From Bacteroidales bacterium (GTDB lineage Bacteria; Bacteroidota; Bacteroidia; Bacteroidales; UBA10428): a stretch of 62,847 bases of DNA. Position 1 is the first letter of the stretch. Each line of letters starts with the position of its first letter. The stretch is from positions 1-62,847 of the forward strand of contig JAFGBD010000002.1 of assembly GCA_016933335.1 (NCBI GenBank). Reading direction: 5' to 3'. Under the pieces are notes generated by a model. The model did no database searches and had not been told where the DNA came from. It saw nothing but the letters and a program-made list of their open reading frames with translations. Both the position numbers and the translations under genes were made by a program. Positions 47,651 through 57,360 of this stretch are shown here, piece by piece.

Positions 47651-48337
47651 TTGGAGTTAAAACATATCTGTTATGCCTTTCTGTTGGCAATCATCCTGAG
47701 TGGATGCACTAAGCATGAACCTGCGGGGATATATGAAAAGGGACGAATCGAATACAGGATAACCTATCTTGAAAACAGCCTAGATCACATCTCTCCAAAT
47801 CTCCTCCCAAAAAAGATGAAACTTGAATTCAACCAGGAATTATCGGTTAATGTCATAGAGGGCTTCATGGGCGTTTTTAAACTGAATAATATAACACATT
47901 TCAAACAAAAACGTTGTTCAACCCTCCTCGAAGTACTTAATAAAAACTATATTTATTATGGCAAACGCGGAGATGAAATGTGTTGTTTTGAAGACATGGC
48001 TGACATGCACATCGAGTATACCGGTGAAACCAGAAAAATTGCAGGTTTAACCTGTCAGAAGGCAATTATAAGCATGGGAGGCAACAGTGAATCATTTGAG
48101 GTTTATTACACCAATGATATCAAACTGGTACACCCGAATGTTAGCAATCCGTATAAAAAAATCAATGGCGTGCTGGTTGACTTTCAACTAACACTGTCCG
48201 GCCTGAAAATGAAATTCACAGCTGAAAAGTTTGAAAGCAATACCAATGGTACAGTGAAACAGCCTGTTTTCCCCAAGAACAGCAGTATTGTCTCGCGTGA
48301 TCAAATGTCACATATTATCAACAGGCTGATGGAATAA
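47651..48337 (+). CDS. lipoprotein of unknown function, beta-rich
   Basis: 228 residues if started at TTG 47651, which puts KHICYAFLLAIILSGC at the N-terminus: signal peptide with lipobox LSGC. A longer frame from ATG 47564 would add a Tyr-rich stretch encoded by the microsatellite and displace the signal, so it is rejected. The mature part is beta-rich: GRIEYRITYLE, KMKLEFNQELSV, CCFEDMADMHIEYTGETRKIAGLTCQKA written as two segments, and VDFQLTLSGLKMKFTAEKF. The K.AGL.C.KA block is seen in Bacteroidota GLPGLI/DUF4412-like secreted proteins, a weak family hint. The next gene on the strand is ftsK, 168 nt away. Confidence 0.7.
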   Translation: MELKHICYAFLLAIILSGCTKHEPAGIYEKGRIEYRITYLENSLDHISPNLLPKKMKLEFNQELSVNVIEGFMGVFKLNNITHFKQKRCSTLLEVLNKNYIYYGKRGDEMCCFEDMADMHIEYTGETRKIAGLTCQKAIISMGGNSESFEVYYTNDIKLVHPNVSNPYKKINGVLVDFQLTLSGLKMKFTAEKFESNTNGTVKQPVFPKNSSIVSRDQMSHIINRLME

Positions 48338-48505
48338 TCCATCCATCAGGATCTATACCCTCATTTTTTTCACCTGATCCGGATTGTTAATGCAAGAATA
48401 TGAATGGTAATGCGGTAAGCGGCAAAAGACTGTTCATAATAATTTTGCTTTTTTTCAGTTTTAACAAAAACTCTTGTTTAATTTTAGGCCAAAATCATAA
48501 GCCTG

Positions 48506-50881
48506 ATGGCCAGGAAAAGAAATAAGAGAGAAAAAAAAGAAAATCCGAAAAAGAATAAGGCACTGATCGGGGATAAAAGGTTCAGGATCATTATAGGAAT
48601 TGCCATTACGGTTTTTTCTTTGTTTTTATTATTGGGAATGGTTTCATATCTCTTCACCTGGAAAAGTGACCAGAGCTTCCTGAAAGATCATGTTTTTTCT
48701 TCTCCCGAAATCAGGGTAGAAAACTGGTCCGGCAAATCAGGTGCCTACCTTGCAGATTTATTGATAAACAGGGGATTCGGACTTTCCTCTTTTTTTATTC
48801 CGTTCGTTCTGGCCATTATCGGGCTGAGATTCCTTAATATTCAGGTCAGGAGGTTATTCCGCCTCATCATTATCTGCAGTATCATTACCATATATATATC
48901 TGTGCTGCTGGGCTATATTTTTGATATTTCCAACGGTTTTCTTGGCAGTGGACCCGGTGGCAGGCACGGATTGTATGCAGGCAGATGGCTCAATGCTTTT
49001 ATGGGAAAACTTGGTACCGGATTTTTCCTGGGCATATTTCTTTTTGGTCTGATCATCTTTACAAATGACCATTCCCTTGAACAGATAAAAAAAGTATTCA
49101 GGAAAATCTTTGGAATAATACCAATGAAAAATCTCTTCGGTACCGATGATGAGCATATAACAGGTTCGATTGACAAAGAAAAGCATATATGTGATCAGGA
49201 TGATGATCTTGTATTTGAGACAGAGTTTCCCCAACCCGAGGCAGAGCAGAGGAGATCCAACGGAGACACTGATAATGATTCACCTTCACGGGAAGAGGCT
49301 GGCGACAGGTTCGAAGTTGAACATTATACAGAAGAAAACCAGGAAGACGAAGAAATCCTTAATCTTGAACTGGAGGATTATGATCCGACACTGGAATTAT
49401 CAGATTATAAGCTCCCTTCTCTGGACCTGCTTGAAAAATATGATGAAAGTATCTCTTCGGTCACAAACGATGAATTGATCAGCAATAAAAATAAAATTGT
49501 TGAAACACTTTCGCACTACAAAATTCAGATTGATAAAATCAAAGCCACAATAGGGCCGACAGTAACGCTGTATGAAATTGTTCCGGCTCCCGGAGTGCGT
49601 ATTGCCAGGATCAAAAACCTTGAAGATGACATTGCCCTGGGACTTTCAGCATTGGGTATCAGAATCATCGCACCTATTCCGGGAAAGGGTACCATCGGTA
49701 TCGAAGTGCCCAACCAGAAGCCTGAAATTGTTTCCATGCGTTCAATCCTTGGCTCAAGAAAATTTCAGACATCTGATTATGAGCTTGCCATCGCTATCGG
49801 AAAAACCATTTCAAATGAAACTTACGTATTTGACCTTGCAAAAATGCCACACCTTTTAATTGCAGGAGCCACCGGGCAGGGTAAATCAGTCGGACTGAAT
49901 GCCATTATCGCTTCGCTTCTTTATAAAAAACATCCGGCACAACTGAAATTTGTCCTGATTGACCCAAAAAAAGTTGAGCTGACTCTTTATTCAAAACTCG
50001 AAAAACATTTTTTAGCCAGAATCCCTGGTACGGAAGAACCTATCATTACCGATACACAAAAAGTCATTTATACCCTCAATTCACTCACCATTGAAATGGA
50101 CCAGAGGTATGCCCTGTTAAAAATGGCCCAGGTCAGAAATATCAGGGAATATAATCAAAAATTCATCAAACGCCGCTTAAATCCGGAAAAAGGTCATCGT
50201 TATTTACCTTACATTGTCCTGATAATTGATGAATTTGCAGACCTTATCATGACCGCCGGCCGTGAAGTTGAGGTACCTCTGGCAAGGCTCGCACAGATTG
50301 CACGGGCAGTGGGCATTCACCTTGTTATTGCCACGCAGCGGCCAACTACCAATATCATTACCGGGTCTATCAAGGCGAACTTTCCAGCCCGTATTGCTTT
50401 CAGGGTAACCTCCATGATTGATTCAAGGACCATCATAGACATACCCGGGGCAAACCAGCTTGTCGGGCGCGGAGATATGCTGATGGCACCGGGAAGTGAT
50501 ATCACCCGCCTGCAATGTGCGTTTATCGACATTCCTGAAATTGAGCGGATCACCGATTTTATCAGTTCACAACCAGGATTTGTCACCCCGTTCTATCTGC
50601 CCGAATATATAAGTGAAGATGAAACCAATATGCTTGAGGTTGATCTCTCCAGGAAGGACCCGTTGTTCGATGATGCAGCCAGACTGGTGGTTATCCATCA
50701 AAGCGGATCAACCTCATTGCTGCAGCGCAAATTTTCAATAGGTTACAACAGGGCTGGCAAAATAATGGATCAGCTCGAAGCAGCAGGAATAGTCGGACCA
50801 CCTGACGGCAGTAAGCCACGCCAGGTCTTTTACACTGATATGGCGTCTTTGGAACACTATTTGTTATCATTAAACAGTTAA
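48506..50881 (+). CDS. ftsK: DNA translocase FtsK
   Basis: 791 residues. Four N-terminal helices (about 28-195) target the divisome; an acidic linker (~215-310) follows. The motor has the alpha/beta domains with Walker A AGATGQGKSVGLNAI near residue 455 and Walker B IVLIIDEFADLIMTAG; RPTTNIITGSIKANFPARIA is a family block. The C-terminal gamma winged helix, which reads polar DNA sequences and activates XerCD at dif, is at about 725-785 (LLQRKFSIGYNRAGKIMDQL). It pumps chromosome ends through the closing septum. Twelve nt downstream is the LolA-like gene, so the two are likely co-transcribed. An element TAATTTTG at 48440-48447 may be its promoter. Confidence 0.95.
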   Translation: MARKRNKREKKENPKKNKALIGDKRFRIIIGIAITVFSLFLLLGMVSYLFTWKSDQSFLKDHVFSSPEIRVENWSGKSGAYLADLLINRGFGLSSFFIPFVLAIIGLRFLNIQVRRLFRLIIICSIITIYISVLLGYIFDISNGFLGSGPGGRHGLYAGRWLNAFMGKLGTGFFLGIFLFGLIIFTNDHSLEQIKKVFRKIFGIIPMKNLFGTDDEHITGSIDKEKHICDQDDDLVFETEFPQPEAEQRRSNGDTDNDSPSREEAGDRFEVEHYTEENQEDEEILNLELEDYDPTLELSDYKLPSLDLLEKYDESISSVTNDELISNKNKIVETLSHYKIQIDKIKATIGPTVTLYEIVPAPGVRIARIKNLEDDIALGLSALGIRIIAPIPGKGTIGIEVPNQKPEIVSMRSILGSRKFQTSDYELAIAIGKTISNETYVFDLAKMPHLLIAGATGQGKSVGLNAIIASLLYKKHPAQLKFVLIDPKKVELTLYSKLEKHFLARIPGTEEPIITDTQKVIYTLNSLTIEMDQRYALLKMAQVRNIREYNQKFIKRRLNPEKGHRYLPYIVLIIDEFADLIMTAGREVEVPLARLAQIARAVGIHLVIATQRPTTNIITGSIKANFPARIAFRVTSMIDSRTIIDIPGANQLVGRGDMLMAPGSDITRLQCAFIDIPEIERITDFISSQPGFVTPFYLPEYISEDETNMLEVDLSRKDPLFDDAARLVVIHQSGSTSLLQRKFSIGYNRAGKIMDQLEAAGIVGPPDGSKPRQVFYTDMASLEHYLLSLNS

Positions 50882-50893
50882 AGTATCTGAGTG

Positions 50894-51544
50894 ATGAAAA
50901 AACAATATTTAATGCTGGTTTTTTGTGCTGTCTGCATCAATGCATTTATGCAGCAGGATCCGGAAGCAAAAAAAATACTGGATCAGGTTGCCGAAAAAAC
51001 CGGATCATACCGAACCATACAGGTGAATTATACACTGACTGTAGAAGACCGCAAAGAAAAAACAACCTCCTCCAGTGAAGGACAGATTTGGATAAAGGGT
51101 GGGAAATACAGACTTGATGCACCGGAATCAGTTGTTTATTTTGATGGGAAGACCATGTGGACATACAACGAAGACATCAATGAAGTCACCATTACCGAGC
51201 CCGACATGGAGGATGAAGACTTCCTGAGTAATCCTGCAAAAATACTGACATGGTACAACAGGGATTTCAAATACAGATATGTTCAGAAGACTGTGCTGAA
51301 CGGACATGAAATGCATGAAATCGATCTTTTCCCAAACAATCTGCAGCAACCATACAGCAGAATCAGGATATACATTGATGCCGGGAACCTTTTACTTTAT
51401 TTAATAAAATCAATCGGCAAAGACGGTATTGACTATTCGATTCTGCTTTCAGATTATGTGACCGGCAAGGAAATGAACGATGCACTTTTTGTCTTTGATC
51501 CTGCAAAATTCAAAAAGATTGAAATTGTGGATATGAGATTCTGA
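50894..51544 (+). CDS. LolA-like outer-membrane lipoprotein carrier family protein
   Basis: 216 residues starting at ATG 50894 (GTG three bases earlier also possible). Signal peptide about 1-20. The mature part is an unclosed beta-barrel of LolA type: ILDQVAEKTGSYRTIQVNYT, EGQIWIKGGKYRLDAPESV, SVVYFDGKTMWTYNEDINEV, then AKILTWYNRDFKYRYV. The family shuttles lipoproteins through the periplasm to the outer membrane; Bacteroidota carry several paralogues and lack LolB, so substrate is not certain. Same strand as ftsK, 12 nt after it, and convergent with the HD phosphohydrolase (5 nt between stops). Confidence 0.87.
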   Translation: MKKQYLMLVFCAVCINAFMQQDPEAKKILDQVAEKTGSYRTIQVNYTLTVEDRKEKTTSSSEGQIWIKGGKYRLDAPESVVYFDGKTMWTYNEDINEVTITEPDMEDEDFLSNPAKILTWYNRDFKYRYVQKTVLNGHEMHEIDLFPNNLQQPYSRIRIYIDAGNLLLYLIKSIGKDGIDYSILLSDYVTGKEMNDALFVFDPAKFKKIEIVDMRF

Positions 51545-51549
51545 TTCAA

Positions 51550-53694
51550 TCAGGCAGGATAAGAAATCCTGACATGATAGATATTCTTCAGTCGTTTCCT
51601 GAATACTTCCTTGATGGTGGTAATGTTCTTAAACGTTATATCGGCATTGTTAAACTGTTCTTCCATCAACTGAGCATCTATGATCCCATCCACCAGGTTT
51701 TCAAGTGACTGGGTACTCATATCCTTAAGACTTCTTGAAGCTGCTTCCACTGCATCGGCCATCATTAAAACGGCAGTTTCCTTTGAAAAAGGTTTCGGAC
51801 CGGCATAGGAGAACTTTTTTACGTCAACTGACTCTTCAGGATATTTCTTGATATAAGACCGGTAAAAATATTGCACTGTTGTTGTTCCATGGTGTGTCCT
51901 GATAAACTCGATCAGAGGCTGGGGTAAGTTGTGTTTTTTCGCAATCTCCACCCCCTTTTCAACATGATCAATGATGATTTTTGCGCTTTCCTCAAAGGAG
52001 AGTCTGTCATGGGGGTTAATATCCGAAGTCTGATTCTCTATAAAATAGATCGGATTAAGCATTTTACCGATATCATGATACAATGCGCCGGTTCTGATAA
52101 GCAGCGGATTACCCCCAATCCTGTATATGGCATCTTCAGCAAGATTGGCCACCTGAAGAGAATGCTGAAAGGTACCCGGGGCTTTCTCGGCCAGTTCACG
52201 AAGCAGAGGCTGGTTGGTATCTGAAAGTTCCATTAATGTTGCATCTGACAGGAATCCGAATAATTTTTCAAAGACAAAGATCATAGGAAAGCTTAGTAAG
52301 ATCAGGAAACTGTTGACTCCAAACCAGGCAAAATTATTATAATCGATTACTCTGACATTACCTTCCTGCACAATTGATATCCCCAGGTATACAAATCCGT
52401 ATGTCAGAAATATCAGTAAGGCCGTATAGACAATTCTTGAGCGCCGGTTAAAGTTGGTCAGGCTAAATACTGCAATGATCCCGGCAATAAAGGTCAGAAA
52501 GACAAATTCAAAACTGTTGGGCGCAAAGAAACCAATAAGGATGGTTATGATGAAATGAATGAAAAGCGCCAGTCGTTCGTCATAAAATGTCCTGAGAATA
52601 ATCGGCAGGATGGCGAATGGTATGATATAAATATTGATGCGGTTTGATCTGACAGTGACACTTGCCACAAAAACCGTTAAGATAACAAGCATCAGAATAA
52701 AGAGTGTTTTCAGGCTGTCCTCCAGTATCTCATGTCTGAGATTATAAAGAAATAAAAAGATCACAAACAGCGCTGCAAACACAAGGATGAACTTACCAAC
52801 CCAGACCAGCTGGGAAGTAATAAATCCAAGCTGATTTTCATACTCTATTCTGAGTGATTCAAGTAACTGGTATTTTTCAGGGGTCACCAGTTCTCCCCGT
52901 GATATAATTCTTTGTCCTTCCTGAATTTTATCCCTGTAGAGTGAAATCTCATCAAGAAGACTGTTGCTGATTGTTTTTGATTTTTCCTGGTCATAAAAAA
53001 CATTGACCCTGATAAAATCGTTGACATCGAAATCTTCGAAGAACTGTCTGTATCTTTTGATATTCAGGGATTTATTGCTTAGCAGTTCTTCATTGATATT
53101 CCTGTTCAGGTATTCATAAGCACTTTTTGGTGTATAAAGGGCATCAATCATAACCTGTTCGGCGATATTCTCCCTGACAATCATCACTGCATATAATCTC
53201 TCCGACGAAAATTCCTCATTGGCACTGATATCGATGATGCCTTTCTGGTAAACCTGATGGAGCAGATTCAGGATATGGTCTTCAAAGTATGATTCAAGAC
53301 TCCTTAATGCCCTGTATCCTGAGCTGTTGAAATACTGCTGCTCACCAGGAATTCTGAACTCAGAAAGCGAATATTCCTTCCACCTGGTTCCAAAAACCTC
53401 GCGAAACTTTTCACCCTGCTCAGAGAATACTGCCTTGTCATAATTGTAATAGGGTTTGAAATCTCTTAAGACAGAGTCTCTTTCTTTTACCAGCTCCATT
53501 TGCGACTTGTAGATCGGAAAATCAAAGGGGGCTTGCAGATCCTCATGCATCCATGGACGTCCTTTCTGAAATTCATATCTGAACTTACCCTGTTTCGGAA
53601 AAAGATAAACAATCAGAATGGCTGCGAGGGTAAAATACAATATGACAATAATGAATCTTAAATGTGTCCGGATATATTTAAAAATATTAAACAT
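51550..53694 (-). CDS. 7TM-HD phosphohydrolase, PgpH-type (cyclic di-AMP phosphodiesterase family)
   Basis: 714 residues. One N-terminal transmembrane helix (about 13-32), an extracytoplasmic 7TMR-HDED domain (~40-290; FKPYYNYDKAVFSEQGEKFR, GQRIISRGELVTPEKYQLLE), six to seven helices (~295-480), then a cytoplasmic HD domain: FQHSLQVANLAEDAIYRIG carries the H, LYHDIGKML the HD pair and FIRTHHGTT the later His pair. It matches Listeria PgpH in length and order; PgpH hydrolyses cyclic di-AMP. The signal sensed outside is unknown. A promoter element lies 35 nt upstream. Confidence 0.9.
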   Translation of the reverse strand: MFNIFKYIRTHLRFIIVILYFTLAAILIVYLFPKQGKFRYEFQKGRPWMHEDLQAPFDFPIYKSQMELVKERDSVLRDFKPYYNYDKAVFSEQGEKFREVFGTRWKEYSLSEFRIPGEQQYFNSSGYRALRSLESYFEDHILNLLHQVYQKGIIDISANEEFSSERLYAVMIVRENIAEQVMIDALYTPKSAYEYLNRNINEELLSNKSLNIKRYRQFFEDFDVNDFIRVNVFYDQEKSKTISNSLLDEISLYRDKIQEGQRIISRGELVTPEKYQLLESLRIEYENQLGFITSQLVWVGKFILVFAALFVIFLFLYNLRHEILEDSLKTLFILMLVILTVFVASVTVRSNRINIYIIPFAILPIILRTFYDERLALFIHFIITILIGFFAPNSFEFVFLTFIAGIIAVFSLTNFNRRSRIVYTALLIFLTYGFVYLGISIVQEGNVRVIDYNNFAWFGVNSFLILLSFPMIFVFEKLFGFLSDATLMELSDTNQPLLRELAEKAPGTFQHSLQVANLAEDAIYRIGGNPLLIRTGALYHDIGKMLNPIYFIENQTSDINPHDRLSFEESAKIIIDHVEKGVEIAKKHNLPQPLIEFIRTHHGTTTVQYFYRSYIKKYPEESVDVKKFSYAGPKPFSKETAVLMMADAVEAASRSLKDMSTQSLENLVDGIIDAQLMEEQFNNADITFKNITTIKEVFRKRLKNIYHVRISYPA

Positions 53695-53728
53695 CCTTAA
53701 TTTGATTATAAATTCATAAATTTAAACT

Positions 53729-53736
53729 CAAATGTA
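53729..53736 (-). promoter_or_regulatory. TAnnTTTG promoter element for the 7TM-HD gene
   Basis: The minus strand reads TACATTTG, 34 nt upstream of the start at 53694. No TTTG at -33 is visible. It lies in the divergent gap with the NlpC/P60 gene. Confidence 0.4.
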
Positions 53737-53863
53737 ATATTTAATCATCAGAATTTAAATTATTTGTACTGAACAATTATCATCTTACATCAATAATACA
53801 GAATGGTAATTGATTAACAAATTAATGAATGCTAAGTTCATATCCAAAACAGGTCCGGCAGTC

Positions 53864-54646
53864 ATGAAACATGGTATTTGCCTTCAATCATTCATTCCTG
53901 TGAGATTTTCACAAACGGATAAATCGGAGATGACGAACCAGTTACTTTTCGGTGAAACCTATACCATTATAGAAAAAGAATCCAAGTGGCTGAAAATCAG
54001 ATGCAGCTATGATAATTACACCGGCTGGATTGACGGCCCGGATGTACACCCCCTGACAGAAGATACTTTTAATAAAATCACCCGGAAGCCTCAGTTGATA
54101 ACAGACAGAGAGGTAATGGAACTAACCCTGGAAAATAAAAGCCGTATGCTTATATCACCGGGAAGTGATCTCCCTTTATATGATCCCTCGTTAAACGGTT
54201 TCACGATTAATAAAAAAACCTACCTGCTGGGTAAAAAACCTGAAACCGGCGCTGAAACTCCTTCTGTTGAATCTGTATTACATACTGCAAGGAAATTCAT
54301 AAATGTACCTTACCTCTGGGGCGGTCGTTCAGTTTTTGGAACTGATTGCTCAGGTTTTACCCAGATCGTGTTTAAGATCCATCATGTTAAAATACCACGT
54401 GACGCAAGTCAGCAGGCATTCTCGGGAAAATACATAAATAGATTTGAAGATGCATGGCCTGGTGATCTGGCTTTTTTTGGAAATGAGGAAGGAAACATCA
54501 TACATGTTGGAATCATAATGGAAAATAACATCATCATACATGCATCAGGTCATGTCAGAACAGATCACATTGATTCAACAGGAATTTTCAATACGGAAAA
54601 GCAAAACTATTCACATCACCTTGAATGCATCAGGAGGGTATTGTGA
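53864..54646 (+). CDS. NlpC/P60 (C40) cell-wall peptidase with N-terminal SH3-like domain
   Basis: 260 residues. The family N-terminus MKHGICLQSFIPVRF points to ATG 53864; TTG 53810 and ATG 53825 are in frame but would add an unrelated segment. SH3-like domain about 1-75 (SEMTNQLLFGETYTIIEKES, WLKIRCSYDNYTGWID). The catalytic domain (~140-260) has Cys162 in GTDCSGFTQIVF, His214 in IIHVGII and His226 in HASGH, an intact triad for cleaving peptidoglycan stem peptides. No signal peptide is evident. Such proteins are usual in Bacteroidota as dipeptidyl or endopeptidase enzymes, possibly in recycling. Confidence 0.9.
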   Translation: MKHGICLQSFIPVRFSQTDKSEMTNQLLFGETYTIIEKESKWLKIRCSYDNYTGWIDGPDVHPLTEDTFNKITRKPQLITDREVMELTLENKSRMLISPGSDLPLYDPSLNGFTINKKTYLLGKKPETGAETPSVESVLHTARKFINVPYLWGGRSVFGTDCSGFTQIVFKIHHVKIPRDASQQAFSGKYINRFEDAWPGDLAFFGNEEGNIIHVGIIMENNIIIHASGHVRTDHIDSTGIFNTEKQNYSHHLECIRRVL

Positions 54647-54685
54647 AAGCCGGACTTAACGGTCAAATAAACTGCTTTAGCAAGA

Positions 54686-55477
54686 TCAGGGCAATACAGT
54701 TTTATCCGGATCCCGGTTAAGATCCTCGTATAACTGTCTCCTGACAGCCTTATCTTCTGATAATATTCTTTTTGCCTGTTCTGCCACTATTCCGGCATAT
54801 TCACGCGGTACACATATCACACCGTCTCCGTCAGCCACAATGATATCCCCCGGCCTGATAAGAACACCTCCGACTGTAACAGGCTGATTATACGATTCAA
54901 GTTCATTGCGCCCGGGTCTTATTCCCCTTCCCCTGTTGTTGTGATCAAGATATACCGGTATCCGTTGCCTGATAATCTCATCGGTATCACGAACCCCTCC
55001 GTTACTGACAATGCCTTTTGCTCCACGCTTGATATATCCGAGGCTGTTTGCCGAGCCAACCGAACCGGTATCGCCATCTCCCTGTACATCGAGAACGACT
55101 GCGGATCCCGGTCTGATCACCTCGCTCCACGGCTCCGGTGAATATTTGTTGTACCAGTTGCTTTCCCATTGTTTGAATTCATCAACGGTCATCGGGTTAT
55201 GAATGATCCTGTTCGTAGGCACATACCTGGCAGTGACAGCAATTCCGTAAAACCAGTGATCGAAATTCTCAATGTCTTTCCATAATGCCTGAATACTTTG
55301 ATCCAGTAGTCCGACATCCCTCAAACCTGCGATATCCATGCCGTCAGAGACATCGGCAACTCTCAGACCTTCATATAATTCCAGAATCTCCTCATCAGTC
55401 AGCAATTGTTGTTCCTGTGCAGAACATGGTACTAAAAATACCATTAACAATGTAAATAAAACAGTATGGTTTTTCAT
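54686..55477 (-). CDS. RraA-like fold protein with signal peptide
   Basis: 263 residues. The N-terminal 20 are a signal peptide (FTLLMVFLVPCSAQ). Residues ~30-250 match the RraA/HMG-aldolase-like fold: LRVADVSDGMDIAG near the start, GSAVVLDVQGDGDTGSVGS, GYIKRGAKGIVSNGGVRDTD, which carries the G.R.D motif of the pocket, and IRPGDIIVADGDGVICVPRE. Cytoplasmic RraA inhibits RNase E; relatives are aldolases that act on 4-carboxy-4-hydroxy-2-oxoadipate and similar acids. An exported version cannot meet RNase E, so a periplasmic metal-dependent lyase is likelier (inference). It starts 23 nt downstream of the nitroreductase stop, so the two are likely one operon. Confidence 0.87.
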   Translation of the reverse strand: MKNHTVLFTLLMVFLVPCSAQEQQLLTDEEILELYEGLRVADVSDGMDIAGLRDVGLLDQSIQALWKDIENFDHWFYGIAVTARYVPTNRIIHNPMTVDEFKQWESNWYNKYSPEPWSEVIRPGSAVVLDVQGDGDTGSVGSANSLGYIKRGAKGIVSNGGVRDTDEIIRQRIPVYLDHNNRGRGIRPGRNELESYNQPVTVGGVLIRPGDIIVADGDGVICVPREYAGIVAEQAKRILSEDKAVRRQLYEDLNRDPDKTVLP

Positions 55478-55500
55478 GGTTTCAGTTTTACAATTGGTCT

Positions 55501-56079
55501 TTATTTGAAGTCTATTATAAGCTCATCCAGTGATCTTTTGGGTACGTGATGTGTCATCTTTTCATCCCTCCAGTATTCAATTTTACCCGAGGAATCCACC
55601 TCACCGAGCACAACTGTTTCTTTTGGCTTTCCAAGCGCAATTGTCAGAGGTATCTGAAATTTTTTTGGAATATGAAGCTCTTTTCTGAGACCTGCCCTGT
55701 CAACGGAACCGAACATACATCCTCCCAGTCCCATTGAAGCAGCACCCAGTAAAATACTCTGTGCCGCGATACCGACATCAAGTTCAATGGTTGCATGAAT
55801 ATCAGTATCGCCAAGAATAATGATGTAGGCTGACGGCCTTTCGCCTATTTCCGGACCATCCCAGTCTTTAAGGTAAAATGCCCACCGGAGGTGCCTGAAA
55901 ATCGTTTCATTCCTCTCCCTGTCCGCAGATAAATAAAACTTCAGTGCCTGAATATTCCCGCTGGAGGCTGACAGTCTGGCATAGCCAACCAGTTTTTTAA
56001 GTACCTCAGCCTTAATTTCAAAATCTTCATAAAATCTGCGATAACTCCGGTTTCTGAGTATAAGTTCTTCAAAATTCAT
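55501..56079 (-). CDS. nitroreductase family protein
   Basis: 192 residues, FMN-dependent oxidoreductase fold. Opening MNFEELILRNRSYRRF holds the conserved R-S-x-R phosphate-binding arginines; RLSASSGNIQALKFYL is the FMN/dimer region; AAQSILLGAASMGLGGCMFG is the conserved helix-loop. The end (GKIEYWRD) replaces the usual short tail. ATG at 56082 is equally possible; a longer frame to 56133 is unlikely. The natural substrate is unknown: quinones, nitro compounds or flavins. Followed by the secreted RraA-like gene. Confidence 0.88.
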   Translation of the reverse strand: MNFEELILRNRSYRRFYEDFEIKAEVLKKLVGYARLSASSGNIQALKFYLSADRERNETIFRHLRWAFYLKDWDGPEIGERPSAYIIILGDTDIHATIELDVGIAAQSILLGAASMGLGGCMFGSVDRAGLRKELHIPKKFQIPLTIALGKPKETVVLGEVDSSGKIEYWRDEKMTHHVPKRSLDELIIDFK

Positions 56080-56333
56080 CATGGGTTTTTTACGGAATTC
56101 AAGGATCCGGGATAACCCGTCCGCTGGATTCAATCAAATATAAAACATTTTTTGATTACCCGGGTAAGAAAGGAACTTTTGTCAGATCATTCAGATTCGT
56201 TATATTTTTCTAATTTATTGATTGCTTATTAGTTACATTTCCTGCTTTGCCTGCGGATCAATTCTGATTTTATTGGTATATTTATTGCAGAAAGCACTGA
56301 CATGTTTTTTTCATAACCATTAATCTGACAGAC

Positions 56334-57338
56334 ATGAGCTTCTTTAAACCACTTGAGAACCTGGAAAGCAACGATGATCAAAAGAAAGAAAAAAAAGAAT
56401 CTGAACAGGTAAGATGTCTTATCATCGGTTCCGGACCTGCAGGTTATACGGCTGCCATATATGCAGCCAGGGCAAACCTGAATCCTGTATTGTATGAGGG
56501 ACTTCAACCGGGCGGACAACTGACAACCACCACCGAAGTGGAGAATTTTCCTGGCTATCCTGAGGGCATCACAGGACCGAAAATGATGGAACAGCTTAAA
56601 ATTCAGGCAGAAAGATTCGGAACAGATTGCCGTTGGGGCATTGCCACAGGGGTGGATTTTTCATCAAATCCGCATAAGGTTGTCATTGATGAAAGGCAGG
56701 TGATCGAAGCAGACACTGTCATTATTGCCACGGGTGCCACGGCAAAATACCTCGGACTTGAATCAGAACAAAAATATATGGGCTCAGGAGTATCAGCCTG
56801 TGCAACATGTGATGGTTTCTTCTTTAAGGGCAAGGATGTTGCGGTTGTGGGAGGTGGCGACTCTGCGTGTGAGGAAGCCCTTTATCTTGCAGGTTTATGC
56901 AACAAGGTTTATATGATTGTCAGAAAAAATTACCTGAGGGCATCAAAAATATTGCAGGATCGGGTTTTTAACCATCCGAAGATTGAGGTGCTTTTTGAAA
57001 GAAATACCAGGGAGCTCAGGGGTGACAAAGTAGTTCAGGAAGCTGTACTGATCAAAAAAAAGGATCAGCCTGAAGAGACCGAAGAGGTCATCAGGATAGA
57101 TGGTTTTTTCCTTGCGATAGGACATACTCCGAATTCAGAGATCTTCAGCAAATATCTGGATACCAATGAAAACGGATACATCAAAACCATACCCGGTACC
57201 TCAAAAACCAGTATTCCCGGTATATTTGCATGCGGAGATGTCCAGGATCCCGTTTACCGACAGGCAGTTACAGCTGCAGGCACAGGCTGCATGGCTGCCA
57301 TCGATGCGGAGAGATATCTTGCAGAACATGGAATCTGA
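56334..57338 (+). CDS. trxB: thioredoxin reductase
   Basis: 334 residues, NADPH:thioredoxin oxidoreductase of the low-molecular-weight class. FAD motif IIGSGPAGYTAAIYAARAN; substrate-side GGQLTTTTEVENFPGYPEGI; redox-active CATC with Cys156 and Cys159; NADPH motif VVGGGDSACEEALYLAGL; the terminal FAD site is GIFACGDVQDPVYRQAVTAA. A polar N-terminal extension of ~28 residues (Lys/Glu rich) precedes the FAD domain; it is absent in E. coli TrxB. Followed after 22 nt by the AlkD-like gene. No thioredoxin gene in the window. Confidence 0.95.
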   Translation: MSFFKPLENLESNDDQKKEKKESEQVRCLIIGSGPAGYTAAIYAARANLNPVLYEGLQPGGQLTTTTEVENFPGYPEGITGPKMMEQLKIQAERFGTDCRWGIATGVDFSSNPHKVVIDERQVIEADTVIIATGATAKYLGLESEQKYMGSGVSACATCDGFFFKGKDVAVVGGGDSACEEALYLAGLCNKVYMIVRKNYLRASKILQDRVFNHPKIEVLFERNTRELRGDKVVQEAVLIKKKDQPEETEEVIRIDGFFLAIGHTPNSEIFSKYLDTNENGYIKTIPGTSKTSIPGIFACGDVQDPVYRQAVTAAGTGCMAAIDAERYLAEHGI

Positions 57339-57360
57339 AAGAATGGCATAACAACATATA

